This document shows, in pieces, positions 9,523-18,395 of a DNA stretch of 64,000 nucleotides. Each line of letters starts with the position of its first letter. The stretch's first letter is position 1. The notes under the pieces were generated by a model, which searched no databases, was not told the DNA's origin, and worked only from the letters and a program-made list of their open reading frames with translations. The stretch spans positions 1,175,839-1,239,838 of the forward strand of contig NZ_KI650979.1 in NCBI RefSeq assembly GCF_000506985.1. The letters are read 5' to 3'. A program made the translations under genes and the position numbers. Origin of the DNA: Advenella kashmirensis W13003 (GTDB taxonomy: Bacteria > Pseudomonadota > Gammaproteobacteria > Burkholderiales > Burkholderiaceae_B).

Positions 9523-10358
9523 TTGAAATTGACCTCTGCTGTCTGGGCAACGCTACCCTCCTGCTCTGCCCATACGCGGGCGCGACCCGGCTCGGCGATG
9601 GCGCCCTGTGCGCGAAAGACGGCCGGCGCAATCAGCGGTCGATGGCCGCGAAATGAAAAGCCGGTCACGGTTTTATCGGGATTGGCATGGGTGAAGGCCT
9701 GCAGCAGGCGTGTCGCAATCATGGGGCCATGCACCACCAAGCCCGGATAGCCTTCGGTTTCGGTGACATAAGGATGGTCGTAATGGATGCGATGACCGTT
9801 GAAGGTGACGGCGGAATAGCGAAACAGCAAGGTACTGGTCGGCGAAATGCTTTCCGACCAGGCCGCAGTTTGCGCAACCTCGGTACCACCCAGTTTCGGT
9901 GGCGAAGGCTCACGATAGACAATGTCCTGCTCTTCGTAAATGCACAGTTCACCGTCCTGTGTGTATTCGTGGGTGACGGTGACAAAAAGCAGTTTGCCGG
10001 TACTGCCTTCTTTCTCTTTGATTGCCTTGATGGTGGACACGCGCTCGCCGTCCCGGCCGACCAGAAGCGGCCGATGAAACTGCAGGCGACCGCCCGCCCA
10101 CATGCGGTTGCGATCATCGGCGGGTGGCAGAAAACCGCCCCGCTGCGGATGGCCGTCAGCGCCAAGCTGATCCTGTGGTGCCGGTTCGATAAACAGCGCC
10201 CATTGCCACAAGGGCGGCAGCGGCTCGCCGGCAGCAGGCGCGCTCGCCTCCAGCGAAGCCGCAATTTTTCTTACGTGGGACGGATTGATGAAATCCTGAG
10301 CCACTTCCTGACGACCAATCCAGTCGGAAAGGTCGGACTGCCGAGCATCCTGAGTCAT
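9519..10358 (-). CDS. ich: MaoC/FAS1-like dehydratase, probable itaconyl-CoA hydratase
   Basis: The product (279 residues from ATG 10358; a GTG at 10364 is equally possible behind AGGA) is a double-hotdog enzyme. It has an N-terminal FAS1-like dehydratase domain (WIGRQEVAQDFINPSHVR) and a C-terminal MaoC hydratase half. The hydratase motif FNGHRIHYDHPYV and HGPMIATRLLQAF are present. Relatives include mesaconyl-C4-CoA hydratase and itaconyl-CoA hydratase. With the coupled CoA-transferase and the CitE-like lyase it would convert itaconyl-CoA to citramalyl-CoA. It is the first gene of the minus-strand catabolic operon, 283 bases after lysR. Confidence 0.8.
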   Translation of the reverse strand: MTQDARQSDLSDWIGRQEVAQDFINPSHVRKIAASLEASAPAAGEPLPPLWQWALFIEPAPQDQLGADGHPQRGGFLPPADDRNRMWAGGRLQFHRPLLVGRDGERVSTIKAIKEKEGSTGKLLFVTVTHEYTQDGELCIYEEQDIVYREPSPPKLGGTEVAQTAAWSESISPTSTLLFRYSAVTFNGHRIHYDHPYVTETEGYPGLVVHGPMIATRLLQAFTHANPDKTVTGFSFRGHRPLIAPAVFRAQGAIAEPGRARVWAEQEGSVAQTAEVNFK

Positions 10359-10641
10359 GCGCACTGTTTCCTGATATGAATATAATAATTAACATCAGCA
10401 TAACCGGTTCGGCATTCTCAGGGGAATTATTAATCCTGAAAGGGGGACTTTGCCAGACCAGATAGGCGCGCGTTGCACCGATTTATCACAACCCGCGCCA
10501 CCGATCGTAATGCCTTCTGGCATGCGTCGCGCAGATCAGAATGGACCCCGGCGGCTATCGCGCAGAGGTCGGGATGCGTTCGGACAGGTGTCGCGCAAAA
10601 CGGAATGGGCCCAGGCTGGCGTCGCACTGCATCCGTGCCGG

Positions 10642-11577
10642 TTACGCAGCATCGGCGCCGTTTGAGGCGCCGGCGTCTTGCTGCATCAGCGCAACCAGTT
10701 CCTGGGCAAACGACGGGAGTTCTTCCAGACGGCGCACGCAGACATACAGCCGGCGCAGCGCCCAGCTGTCGGTCAGGCGAATAATTTTAAGCGGCATGGT
10801 GGCGGCATAGCGCAGCGCGGCCGTCTCGGGAATCACGCCAATGCCGGCGTTGGCGGCAATCATTCGGCAGGCGGCCTCAAAGCCGCCCACCTCAATGCGA
10901 AAGCGCAGCGGGCTGCCCAGCGTTTCGGCCGCCTGCTTCAGAAACGAATGAATGGCGCTCCACTCCGACAGGCCAACGAATTCGTATGACAGGCTTTCTG
11001 CGAACGACAGTTCATCATGGCCGGCCAGCTGATGCCCGCGCGAGGTCACCAGCACCAGATTGTCGGAGCGATAGGGAATGAAGCGCACGCCCTCTTCCGA
11101 CACCGCCTGATCTTCGTCGATGCCGGCCACTACGCCGATATCGGCCACGCCTTCGCTGACCAGCTTGACGATGCGATAGCTGAGCCGCTCGCGCAGTTCG
11201 ACGCTGACATCCGGATGCAACGCCAGGTATCGGCTCAGGATGTCGGGCATGAATTCGTTCATTGCAGTTGTATTGGCGTAAACGCGGACCTTGCCCTTGA
11301 TGCCTTCGGCAAACTCGCGGATATCGCCGCGCAGATGTTCCAGCTGACGCAGCACGATATGCGCGTGGCGCACGAAGGCTTCGCCCGAAGGGGTCAGGGT
11401 GACACCCTGGCTATTCCGATACAATAGGGCTGTTCCCAGATTGTTTTCGAGGTTTTTGATCCGGTTGCTGGCGGCGGGCAGGGACAGGTGCGAGCGTTCG
11501 GCACCTTTGGTCAGGCTGTGCACTTCGCTGATGTGTACCATCAATTGCATATCCGTCAGGTCAAAATGCATCGCCAT
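10642..11577 (-). CDS. LysR-family transcriptional regulator of the itaconate-type locus
   Basis: The 311-residue product is a LysR regulator. The N-terminal winged helix-turn-helix (MQLMVHISEVHSLTKGAERS then LPAASNRIKNLENNLGTALL and VTLTPSGEAFV) is followed by the co-inducer binding domain (about 95-300). The ATG is preceded by AAGGAGCG. It is divergent from the acyl-CoA dehydrogenase gene and lies upstream of, and on the same strand as, the hydratase-transferase-lyase genes. That position fits the itaconate-responsive LysR of the homologous pathway loci. LysR proteins usually bind the divergent intergenic region, here 11578-11692. Confidence 0.9.
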   Translation of the reverse strand: MAMHFDLTDMQLMVHISEVHSLTKGAERSHLSLPAASNRIKNLENNLGTALLYRNSQGVTLTPSGEAFVRHAHIVLRQLEHLRGDIREFAEGIKGKVRVYANTTAMNEFMPDILSRYLALHPDVSVELRERLSYRIVKLVSEGVADIGVVAGIDEDQAVSEEGVRFIPYRSDNLVLVTSRGHQLAGHDELSFAESLSYEFVGLSEWSAIHSFLKQAAETLGSPLRFRIEVGGFEAACRMIAANAGIGVIPETAALRYAATMPLKIIRLTDSWALRRLYVCVRRLEELPSFAQELVALMQQDAGASNGADAA

Positions 11578-11692
11578 CTGCGGCGCTCCTTAATAAACGC
11601 TAAAGTCTTAGTTAAGCAAACAACAATATTCAGAACCGGCGCGATCTGTCACAGTACAGGCTGTTCCTGTTCATATTTCCGAGATTCCGACC
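11578..11692. promoter_or_regulatory. Divergent lysR / acyl-CoA dehydrogenase control region
   Basis: This 115-base gap separates the divergent lysR and acyl-CoA dehydrogenase genes. The lysR-proximal half is AT-rich and contains CTTAGTTAAG, an imperfect palindrome around 11608, as a LysR-site candidate. No consensus promoter is clear. The call rests mainly on gene layout and on the habits of LysR regulators. Confidence 0.4.
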
Positions 11693-12853
11693 ATGCAACA
11701 TCAAACCGACGCCTACCAGGATATTCGCGATGCCATTCGTGATTTGTGCGCCCAGTTTCCTGCCGAATACTTCCGTGATATTGACGAAAAGCGCGCCTAC
11801 CCGGAAGCTTTTGTCAATGCCCTCACCGAGGCCGGCTGGCTGGCCGCCCTGATTCCGCAGGAATATGGTGGGTCGGGCCTCAGTCTAACTGAAGCGTCGG
11901 TCATCATGGAGGAAATCAACCGTTGCGGGGGTAATTCCGGAGCTTGCCATGGCCAGATGTACAACATGGGCACCCTGCTGCGCCATGGCTCTGATGCACA
12001 GAAAAAAACCTATCTGCCGAAAATCGCCACCGGCCAGCTGCGTCTGCAGTCCATGGCCGTGACCGAACCGACCACCGGCACCGACACCACCAAGATCAAA
12101 ACCACCGCGACAAAGAAAGACGGGCGCTACGTGATCAATGGCCAGAAAGTCTGGATTTCGCGCGTTCAGCACTCCGACCTCATGATTCTGTTGGCCCGCA
12201 CCACGCCGCTGGAACAGGTCACACGCAAGTCCGAAGGCATGTCCATTTTCCTGGTCGATATCCATCAGGCGCTCAAATCCGGCATGAGCCTGCAGCCCAT
12301 CCCCAATATGGTGAACCACGAAACCAACGAACTGTTTTTTGACAACCTGGAGTTGCCCGAAGAGAGCCTGATCGGCGAAGAAGGCAAGGGGTTCAAGTAT
12401 ATTCTGGATGGCCTGAATGCCGAGCGCACGCTGATTGCCGCCGAATGTATCGGCGACGGCTACTGGTTTATAGACAAGGTGAGTGCGTACGTCAAGGAAC
12501 GCAAGGTGTTTGGCCGGCCTATCGGCCAGAACCAGGGAGTACAGTTCCCCATTGCCAAGGCCTTCATCAATATTGAAGCAGCGAGCCTGATGCGCTATGA
12601 AGCCGCCCGTCGTTTTGACGCCAAGCAAGCTTGCGGCACCCAGGCCAATATGGCCAAGCTGCTGGCCTCGGAAGCATCATGGGAAGCGGCCAATGCCTGC
12701 CTGCAATTTCACGGCGGCTTTGGCTTTGCCAACGAATACGATGTCGAGCGCAAATTCCGCGAAACCCGGCTGTACCAGGTGGCGCCGATCTCCACCAATC
12801 TGATTTACTCTTACGTTGCCGAACACGTGCTGGGGCTGCCCCGTTCGTTCTGA
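11693..12853 (+). CDS. Acyl-CoA dehydrogenase
   Basis: The 386-residue product is an FAD-dependent acyl-CoA dehydrogenase of normal length. The N-terminal helical domain (IPQEYGGSGLSLTEASVIME) is followed by the family motif LQSMAVTEPTTGTDTTKIKT and VINGQKVWISR. The C-terminal helical domain includes FGRPIGQNQGVQFPIAKAF and LQFHGGFGFANEYDVER. It is divergent from lysR and followed 40 bases later by an MmgE/PrpD gene. In the P. aeruginosa itaconate locus an acyl-CoA dehydrogenase and a PrpD-like gene are also present, with uncertain roles; a methylsuccinyl-CoA or itaconyl-CoA related substrate would fit (inference). Confidence 0.9.
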   Translation: MQHQTDAYQDIRDAIRDLCAQFPAEYFRDIDEKRAYPEAFVNALTEAGWLAALIPQEYGGSGLSLTEASVIMEEINRCGGNSGACHGQMYNMGTLLRHGSDAQKKTYLPKIATGQLRLQSMAVTEPTTGTDTTKIKTTATKKDGRYVINGQKVWISRVQHSDLMILLARTTPLEQVTRKSEGMSIFLVDIHQALKSGMSLQPIPNMVNHETNELFFDNLELPEESLIGEEGKGFKYILDGLNAERTLIAAECIGDGYWFIDKVSAYVKERKVFGRPIGQNQGVQFPIAKAFINIEAASLMRYEAARRFDAKQACGTQANMAKLLASEASWEAANACLQFHGGFGFANEYDVERKFRETRLYQVAPISTNLIYSYVAEHVLGLPRSF

Positions 12854-12893
12854 TCCCGTCAACACGTTTCTGCCCCAGTCCAGGATATATGCC

Positions 12894-14246
12894 ATGTCAC
12901 AAACTCCCAGTGCTACGCTCGCCGAATTTACCGCTACCCTTGCCGATGACATGATCCCCGATGCGGTCATGTCGCGCTGCGAGGACTTTCTGCTGGATAC
13001 GTTCGGTTCCATGCTTGCGGGCTATCCGGCCCGCCCCGTCAAGTCCATCCGCGATTTTGCGCTTGCCATGGGGCCAGCCCAGGGCAGTGCGCAAATCATC
13101 GGTTCGACCCGGACAACGTCGCCACTTTTTGCCGCGCTGGCCAATGGCGCCGCTGCGCATATGGTGGAACAGGACGACGTGCATAACGGCTCGGTCTTTC
13201 ATCCTGCCGCCGTGGTGTTTCCTGCGGCGCTGGCCGTGGCCCAGGAAACGGGCGCCTCGGGCCGCCAGCTGCTCACCGCCTGCGTGGCTGGATACGAGGC
13301 GGGAATCCGGGTTGGAGAATTCCTGGGGCGTTCTCATTACCGGATTTTTCATACGACAGGGACGGCCGGCACCATTGCGGCCGCAGTGGCAGTGGGTCGG
13401 TTGATGTCCTTGACGCCAGCCCAAATGCTGGATGCCATTGGCTCGGCTGGCACGCAGGCGGCAGGATTGTGGGAATTTCTGCGTACCGCCGCCGACTCCA
13501 AACAGTTGCATACCGCCAAAGCCGCCGCCAACGGCCTGACAGCCGCCTGGCTGGCCCGGGATGGTTTCACCGGTGCCAGACAGATTCTGGAAGGCACGCA
13601 GGGAATGGGGGCCGGCATGTCCAGCGACGCGGATCCGGCCCGCCTGACCGACAGGCTGGGATCGCGCTGGGCACTGGCGGAAACTTCGTTCAAATATCAT
13701 GCTTCATGTCGTCATACCCATCCTGCGGCCGACGCGCTGGCGCAGGTCATGCAGGATAATAAGCTGTCAGCGGACGATATTGTGCGGGTCGTCACACATG
13801 TACACCAGGGCGCCATTGATGTACTGGGTGCGGTCACCCGCCCCGAAACGGTTCATCAGTCCAAGTTCTCCATGGGCACCGTTCTGGCTTTGATCGCCTT
13901 GCGTCAGCGTGCAGGCCTGCCCGAGTTCGATGCCGCGCTGGATGACCAGTCTGTGGCCGCCTTCCGTGACAAAGTCACCATGGAGCGCGATGAGGAAGTG
14001 GACACAGCCTATCCTGAGCGCTGGATCGGCAAGGTCTCGGTCACAACCCGGGACGGACGCATCCTGCAAGGCCGGGTTGATGAACCCAAGGGCGACCCCG
14101 GCAATACGCTGTCGCGCCAGGAAATCCGGGACAAGGTCCTGGGACTGGCGCAATATGGCAACACGCTGTCGGATGAGCAGTTGCATGCCGGTTTGCACGC
14201 CATTGAGACTATTCGGGGCGCGACCCAGGTAAAGCGTCTTTATTGA
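12894..14246 (+). CDS. MmgE/PrpD family protein
   Basis: The 450-residue product is of the MmgE/PrpD family, which includes 2-methylcitrate dehydratase and the cis-aconitate decarboxylases that make itaconate. Typical blocks are LLDTFGSMLAGYPARPVKSI, MVEQDDVHNGSVFHPAAVVF, HTTGTAGTIAAAVAVGRLMS and FKYHASCRHTHPAADAL. The ATG at 12894 is preferred over an in-frame start at 12816 inside the dehydrogenase gene, since it follows CCAGGA and fits family length. No prpB, prpC or acnD neighbours are present, so a methylcitrate role is unlikely. Its place in an itaconate-type locus makes a C5/C6 dicarboxylate substrate likely (inference). Confidence 0.85.
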   Translation: MSQTPSATLAEFTATLADDMIPDAVMSRCEDFLLDTFGSMLAGYPARPVKSIRDFALAMGPAQGSAQIIGSTRTTSPLFAALANGAAAHMVEQDDVHNGSVFHPAAVVFPAALAVAQETGASGRQLLTACVAGYEAGIRVGEFLGRSHYRIFHTTGTAGTIAAAVAVGRLMSLTPAQMLDAIGSAGTQAAGLWEFLRTAADSKQLHTAKAAANGLTAAWLARDGFTGARQILEGTQGMGAGMSSDADPARLTDRLGSRWALAETSFKYHASCRHTHPAADALAQVMQDNKLSADDIVRVVTHVHQGAIDVLGAVTRPETVHQSKFSMGTVLALIALRQRAGLPEFDAALDDQSVAAFRDKVTMERDEEVDTAYPERWIGKVSVTTRDGRILQGRVDEPKGDPGNTLSRQEIRDKVLGLAQYGNTLSDEQLHAGLHAIETIRGATQVKRLY

Positions 14247-14329
14247 TGTGACCGCCTTTGCTGGAAGTTACGGTTTTATTGACGCTACCGCCATCGCTGA
14301 CTTTAGTGCAACAGAAATCTGTTTTACAG

Positions 14330-15289
14330 TTACTGATACCTTTCCCGATAGGCCAGCGGCGACAGGCCGCTGTACTTGCGAAAGGTATCCCGAAAGGCCT
14401 TGGCGTCGTTATACCCTACACCATACATCACATCTGAAATCGTGCTGGAAGTCATTTCCAGTTGCCGCTTGGCCGCCTCTACCCTTACCCGCTGCTGATA
14501 TTCCAGTACCGACTGCCCGGTGGCTTTGCGAAAACGCCGCTCCAGGGTGCGGCGACCCATGGCAAACGAATCACAAAGCTGTTCAACGGTGATTTTTTCC
14601 GAATAGTGCCGTTCCAGAAACGACTGCACCGGCATGATGGACGAATCGCCATGCGCTTTCCAGCCATTGAAAATGGAAAAAGGCAACTGGGAATGACGTT
14701 CGTAATCGAGCTGAAAGACCTTCGCGCAATAAATGGCGGTGGGCCGGTCCGAATGCATTTCAATCAGATGCAGAATCAGGCGACTGGCCGACACCGCCCC
14801 ACCGCTGGTAAATACGCCCCCATCAAAATCCATGGTCTTTTCGGCATTCCAGCGAACCCTGGGAAACGCCTGCTGCATGGGTTCCAGCGCCTGCCAGTGT
14901 GTCACTGCGCGCAGGCCATCCAATATGCCGGCGGCGGCCAGCAGGGCGCTGCCCATGCACAGGCTTGCCATGGGTGCGCCCTGGGCATACTGAGACCCTA
15001 GCCAGCCAATTAAGGGGGCATTGTCTTGCAACGCAGCCTGAGAGGGCTCGGTCGGCGGCACAATGTACAGATCAGCCTGCGGCACCGCAGACAGTAAATG
15101 ATCGGGGTGAATAGTGTAATGACCATTGCCGGCACGAATATCTGCGTGCGCCCCTGCCAGCGATACCTCGAACGGCATGGGCAGGTTGTGCTGCTGCCGG
15201 TAGCGACACGCTTCGGCCAGGCCCAGCCTGGCCTGCTCCAGGCCGGCCAGATTGACCCCCTGGGGAACAAGAAAAACAATGTGTTTCAC
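14330..15289 (-). CDS. GlxA-type AraC family transcriptional regulator with DJ-1/PfpI domain
   Basis: The product (319 residues from GTG 15289) has an N-terminal DJ-1/PfpI amidase-like domain (KHIVFLVPQGVNLAGLEQAR, and SLCMGSALLAAAGILDG with the nucleophile-elbow Cys) and a C-terminal AraC helix-turn-helix pair (VEQLCDSFAMGRRTLERRF and ISDVMYGVGYNDAKAFRDTF). The GTG is chosen because GCGGGG precedes it and the protein then starts right at the DJ-1 domain. The architecture matches GlxA/CdhR-like activators of amine and carnitine catabolism. It is convergent with the MmgE gene and divergent from two VOC genes. Target unknown. Confidence 0.88.
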   Translation of the reverse strand: MKHIVFLVPQGVNLAGLEQARLGLAEACRYRQQHNLPMPFEVSLAGAHADIRAGNGHYTIHPDHLLSAVPQADLYIVPPTEPSQAALQDNAPLIGWLGSQYAQGAPMASLCMGSALLAAAGILDGLRAVTHWQALEPMQQAFPRVRWNAEKTMDFDGGVFTSGGAVSASRLILHLIEMHSDRPTAIYCAKVFQLDYERHSQLPFSIFNGWKAHGDSSIMPVQSFLERHYSEKITVEQLCDSFAMGRRTLERRFRKATGQSVLEYQQRVRVEAAKRQLEMTSSTISDVMYGVGYNDAKAFRDTFRKYSGLSPLAYRERYQ

Positions 15290-15461
15290 AGCACACCCCG
15301 CTTGGGAATTGACAGCGGCGCGACGCACCGCCCACGCGTTCACTATACGACAAGTGCGTGTCGCAATCAACCTGTGGTATTGCCGTTATCTGCACTTTCA
15401 CATTTGTCATCCTGCCACTATAGTGGCTCCATGTCGTTGACACCTTTCCAGGAGATCGAAC

Positions 15462-15917
15462 ATGCGCGTCACACTTTCACCTTATCTGAATTTCAACGGC
15501 CAGTGCCGCGAGGCGCTGACACTTTACCAGTCGTGTTTCGGGGGCGAACTGCTGTTTCGCACCGTCGCCGAATTCCCTGCGGACTCCCCCGACTGTCCGA
15601 CCGCCTCTGCCGATCCTGACACCATTATGCATGGCCAGCTGGTCAACCAGGATTTTATGATTCTGGGTACCGATATGAACAATCCGGCGGGGTTTCGGCC
15701 CGGTAATGATTTCGGCTTTGGCGTCAGTATCGATAGTGAAGAGAACCTGCACCGGTCCATCGAGATTCTGGCCAGCGGCGGCACCCTGGCCGTTCCGCCC
15801 GGGCCCACCCCATGGGCAGACATGTTCGCTGTTGTTGCCGATCGGTTCGGCAAAATATGGTATTTGAATTATTTTGGCAGCAAATCACCCCAATCACCAT
15901 CCCGGAGTACACAATGA
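15462..15917 (+). CDS. PhnB-like VOC family protein
   Basis: The 151-residue product is a single-domain vicinal oxygen chelate (glyoxalase/bleomycin-resistance fold) protein of the PhnB / 3-demethylubiquinone-methyltransferase-like group. It begins MRVTLSPYLNFNGQCREALT and has a YQSCFGGELLFRTVAEFP block and a C-terminal DRFGKIWYLNYF. The ribosome site GGAGATCGAAC precedes the ATG. Its stop overlaps the start of a second VOC gene (ATGA at 15914-15917), so they are coupled. The function of PhnB-type proteins is unresolved. Confidence 0.85.
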   Translation: MRVTLSPYLNFNGQCREALTLYQSCFGGELLFRTVAEFPADSPDCPTASADPDTIMHGQLVNQDFMILGTDMNNPAGFRPGNDFGFGVSIDSEENLHRSIEILASGGTLAVPPGPTPWADMFAVVADRFGKIWYLNYFGSKSPQSPSRSTQ

Positions 15918-16366
15918 ATACAGATAACCCCACCCTGCTTTTTGTGAACCTGCCCGTCAATTCCGTTGACACCACCAAAGCCTTTTTCTCGGGCCTGGGC
16001 TTTACCTTCAACACCATGTTCTGCGACGAAAAATCGCTATGCATGGAAGTGAATCCGATGGCAAGTGTGATGTTCCTGGAGCGCAAGCGCTTTGCCGACT
16101 TCACCCCCAAAACCGTTGCCGATGCGCACAAGAGCAGCGAAGTGCTCATGTGCATCAGCCGGGAATCACGGGCCGCGGTGGATGAGCTGACACAACGCGC
16201 CTTGTCACTGGGCGCCACCGAAGCACGCGAACCCCAGGAACATGGCTTTATGTACGGGCGCAGTATCAATGACCCTGACGGTCATATTTGGGAAATCATC
16301 TGGATGGATATGGCGCAGTTTCCAGGAAACGAAGCGGCTGGCAAAGGGGAAGAAAAACCCGCGTGA
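15914..16366 (+). CDS. VOC family protein (glyoxalase-like)
   Basis: The 150-residue product is a second VOC-fold protein: LLFVNLPVNSVDTTKAFFSG at the start and GRSINDPDGHIWEIIWMDMA at the end, a standard metal-site strand. The start at 15914 overlaps the stop of the upstream VOC gene by 4 bases. A frame opening further upstream at 15812 is inside that gene and is not used. Likely a small-molecule dioxygenase, lyase or binding protein; the substrate cannot be told. It could be a target of the divergent GlxA-like regulator. Confidence 0.85.
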   Translation: MNTDNPTLLFVNLPVNSVDTTKAFFSGLGFTFNTMFCDEKSLCMEVNPMASVMFLERKRFADFTPKTVADAHKSSEVLMCISRESRAAVDELTQRALSLGATEAREPQEHGFMYGRSINDPDGHIWEIIWMDMAQFPGNEAAGKGEEKPA

Positions 16367-16508
16367 GCCGGTGCGCAATCCAGCTCAGATGCCGCCAGCA
16401 GGCGGTTCTCCGCCTTCTCTGCCGGGAGTTTTCCGATCAGGGATCAACGTGCTCGACGGCAGGATGACTGCCCATCCACTGGTGCTTATTGCGGGCCCGT
16501 CTCGCGTA

Positions 16509-16775
16509 TCAGGTACCAGGCAAACGCGGTTCGATATCGTCAATATCGTCCTGCGATTGCCCGGCCTGCGCGCGGGCGGTCAGTATTTCCTGGACCAGCT
16601 TGTGGCGCCGCTGGATGCATAGCCGCAATACGTCACGCTTGCGCGCGTCGGAAAACGTCTGCCACTGGAACCGCTCTTCCCGGTTGCGCAGGCAGCCACG
16701 GCACAGGCCGCGGCTGTTCATTTCGCATATGCCCCGGCAGGGGCTGGGAATTTCAAAAAACTCTAGCTGTTCCAT
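16509..16775 (-). CDS. DUF1289 cysteine-rich small protein
   Basis: The 88-residue product belongs to DUF1289 (YdhL-like): an N-terminal cluster IPSPCRGICEMNSRGLCRGC with four cysteines and the following FQWQTFSDARKRDVL. The Cys set suggests a zinc or Fe-S site, but no function is established for the family. It lies 45 bases downstream of fumC on the same strand and may be co-transcribed with it. No strong Shine-Dalgarno is visible. Confidence 0.85.
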   Translation of the reverse strand: MEQLEFFEIPSPCRGICEMNSRGLCRGCLRNREERFQWQTFSDARKRDVLRLCIQRRHKLVQEILTARAQAGQSQDDIDDIEPRLPGT

Positions 16776-16820
16776 GATGTTCGAACGGGAGGTTCATTCG
16801 GTGACGGGCCGGATGAATCC

Positions 16821-18194
16821 CTACAGTCCGCCCTCGGTCAGTTTCTTGGGATCAAGCAGCTTGCGCAATTGCGCTTCGCCCAGATCGGTCTGTTCCGCGG
16901 CCACGTCAATAATGGGCCGTTTCTCCTTATATGCCTGCTTGGCGATTTCCGCAGCCTTCAGATAGCCGACCACCGGGTTCAGTGCCGTGACCAGGATCGG
17001 ATTCTTGTCCAGCGCCTCCTGCAAGCGCGCCTGATTGACCTTGAAAGTAGCGATCGATTTGTCGGCCAGCAGGCGCGATACATTGGCCAGCAGCTCAATA
17101 CTGTTCAACAGATTATGCGCAATCATGGGCAGCATCACGTTCAGCTCGAAATTGCCCGCCTGTCCGCCAATCGTGATTGCAGCATCGTTGCCGATCACCT
17201 GTGCGGCGACCATGGCTGTCGCCTCGGGAATGACGGGGTTGACCTTGCCAGGCATAATAGACGAACCCGGCTGCAGGGCTTCCAGCTCGATTTCGCCCAG
17301 GCCGGCCAGCGGGCCGGAGTTCATCCAGCGCAGATCGTTGGCGATTTTCATCAGCGTCACCGCCGTGGTTTTGAGCTGTCCTGACAGCGCTACGGCGATA
17401 TCCTGAGAGCTGATATGGGCAAAAAAGTTCTCGGCCGGAGCAAACCGCACACCGGTCAAAGAACTGATCTGCCGGGCGAATTCTGCCGCAAAGCGCGGGT
17501 GCGCATTAATGCCGGTGCCCACGGCCGTCCCGCCCTGCGCCAGCGTCTGCAGCAGCGGCTGCTGAGCCTTCAGCAGCCGGATATTCTGCTCCACCTGAAC
17601 CGCCCAGCCTTCGAGCGTCTGGCTCATGCGCACCGGCATGGCGTCCATCAAATGGGTTCTGCCGGTCTTGACGTAGCGGTCCACCGATTTCGCCTTTTTG
17701 CGAATCACTTTGGCCAGATGCGCCAGCGCCGGCAGCAGTTCCTTGTGCAGTTGCACGGCCGCGCTGATATGAATGGTACCCGGGATCATATCGTTACTGC
17801 TTTGCCCGTAATTGACATGATCATTGGGGCTGACCGTTTCCCCATACAGCTTGGAGGCCAGCGTTGCCAGTACCTCGTTGGCATTCATATTGGTGCTGGT
17901 GCCTGATCCCGTCTGGTAGATATCGATCGGAAAATGCACCATGAAGTCACCTTCGAGCAGTGTGTCCACGGAGGTGACAATGGCCTGACCCATATCGGCC
18001 GGAATCTGCTTGAGCCTGACGTTGGCTCTGGCTGCGGCCGCCTTGGCCAGCAGCAACGAACGAATAAAAGGGGCGGGCAGGCGCTGCCCGCTGATCGGGA
18101 AGTTATTGATGGCGCGCTGCGTCTGCGCCCCATAAAGTGCCTGGGCCGGAACCTGCAACTGACCCATACTGTCTTTCTCGATACGTGTCTTCAT
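16821..18194 (-). CDS. fumC: Class II fumarate hydratase
   Basis: The 457-residue product is class II (oxygen-stable, iron-free) fumarase, converting fumarate and L-malate in the TCA cycle. The family signature GSSIMPGKVNP is present, as are GTGTSTNMNANE (here GSGTSTNMNAN), QSSNDMIPG and TGRTHLMDAMPV. The length is normal, and GAGGTG precedes the ATG. The DUF1289 gene follows on the same strand. The alternative aspartase is less likely, given the THLMDAMPV and C-terminal sequence. Confidence 0.96.
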   Translation of the reverse strand: MKTRIEKDSMGQLQVPAQALYGAQTQRAINNFPISGQRLPAPFIRSLLLAKAAAARANVRLKQIPADMGQAIVTSVDTLLEGDFMVHFPIDIYQTGSGTSTNMNANEVLATLASKLYGETVSPNDHVNYGQSSNDMIPGTIHISAAVQLHKELLPALAHLAKVIRKKAKSVDRYVKTGRTHLMDAMPVRMSQTLEGWAVQVEQNIRLLKAQQPLLQTLAQGGTAVGTGINAHPRFAAEFARQISSLTGVRFAPAENFFAHISSQDIAVALSGQLKTTAVTLMKIANDLRWMNSGPLAGLGEIELEALQPGSSIMPGKVNPVIPEATAMVAAQVIGNDAAITIGGQAGNFELNVMLPMIAHNLLNSIELLANVSRLLADKSIATFKVNQARLQEALDKNPILVTALNPVVGYLKAAEIAKQAYKEKRPIIDVAAEQTDLGEAQLRKLLDPKKLTEGGL

Positions 18195-18395
18195 TCGTTC
18201 ACCTCATCAGTTCGAAATCTAAAAATCGGGCAGGCGATATACCGGCCTGCCTTTCCATTATAAGCACCCCGGGCGATGTCATAAACGCAAGGGGCAATAT
18301 GCATGCCGATTTGCGCTGTCCGGTGGTTGCGCATTATGATAAGAGCTGTTTGCAGCGACTCCCCTGATCACCCTTTTGCCTGTAAGGATTGTGCC

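Noticed and set aside
10430-10627. 65-codon minus-strand frame between the hydratase and lysR genes
   Set aside because: No ribosome site, Cys/Arg-rich and no recognisable domain. The gap 10365-10641 shows nothing I can support beyond room for the hydratase promoter.
12894-14246. Naming the MmgE/PrpD gene prpD (2-methylcitrate dehydratase)
   Set aside because: No prpB, prpC or acnD/prpF is present and the neighbours match an itaconate-type locus, so only the family name is given.
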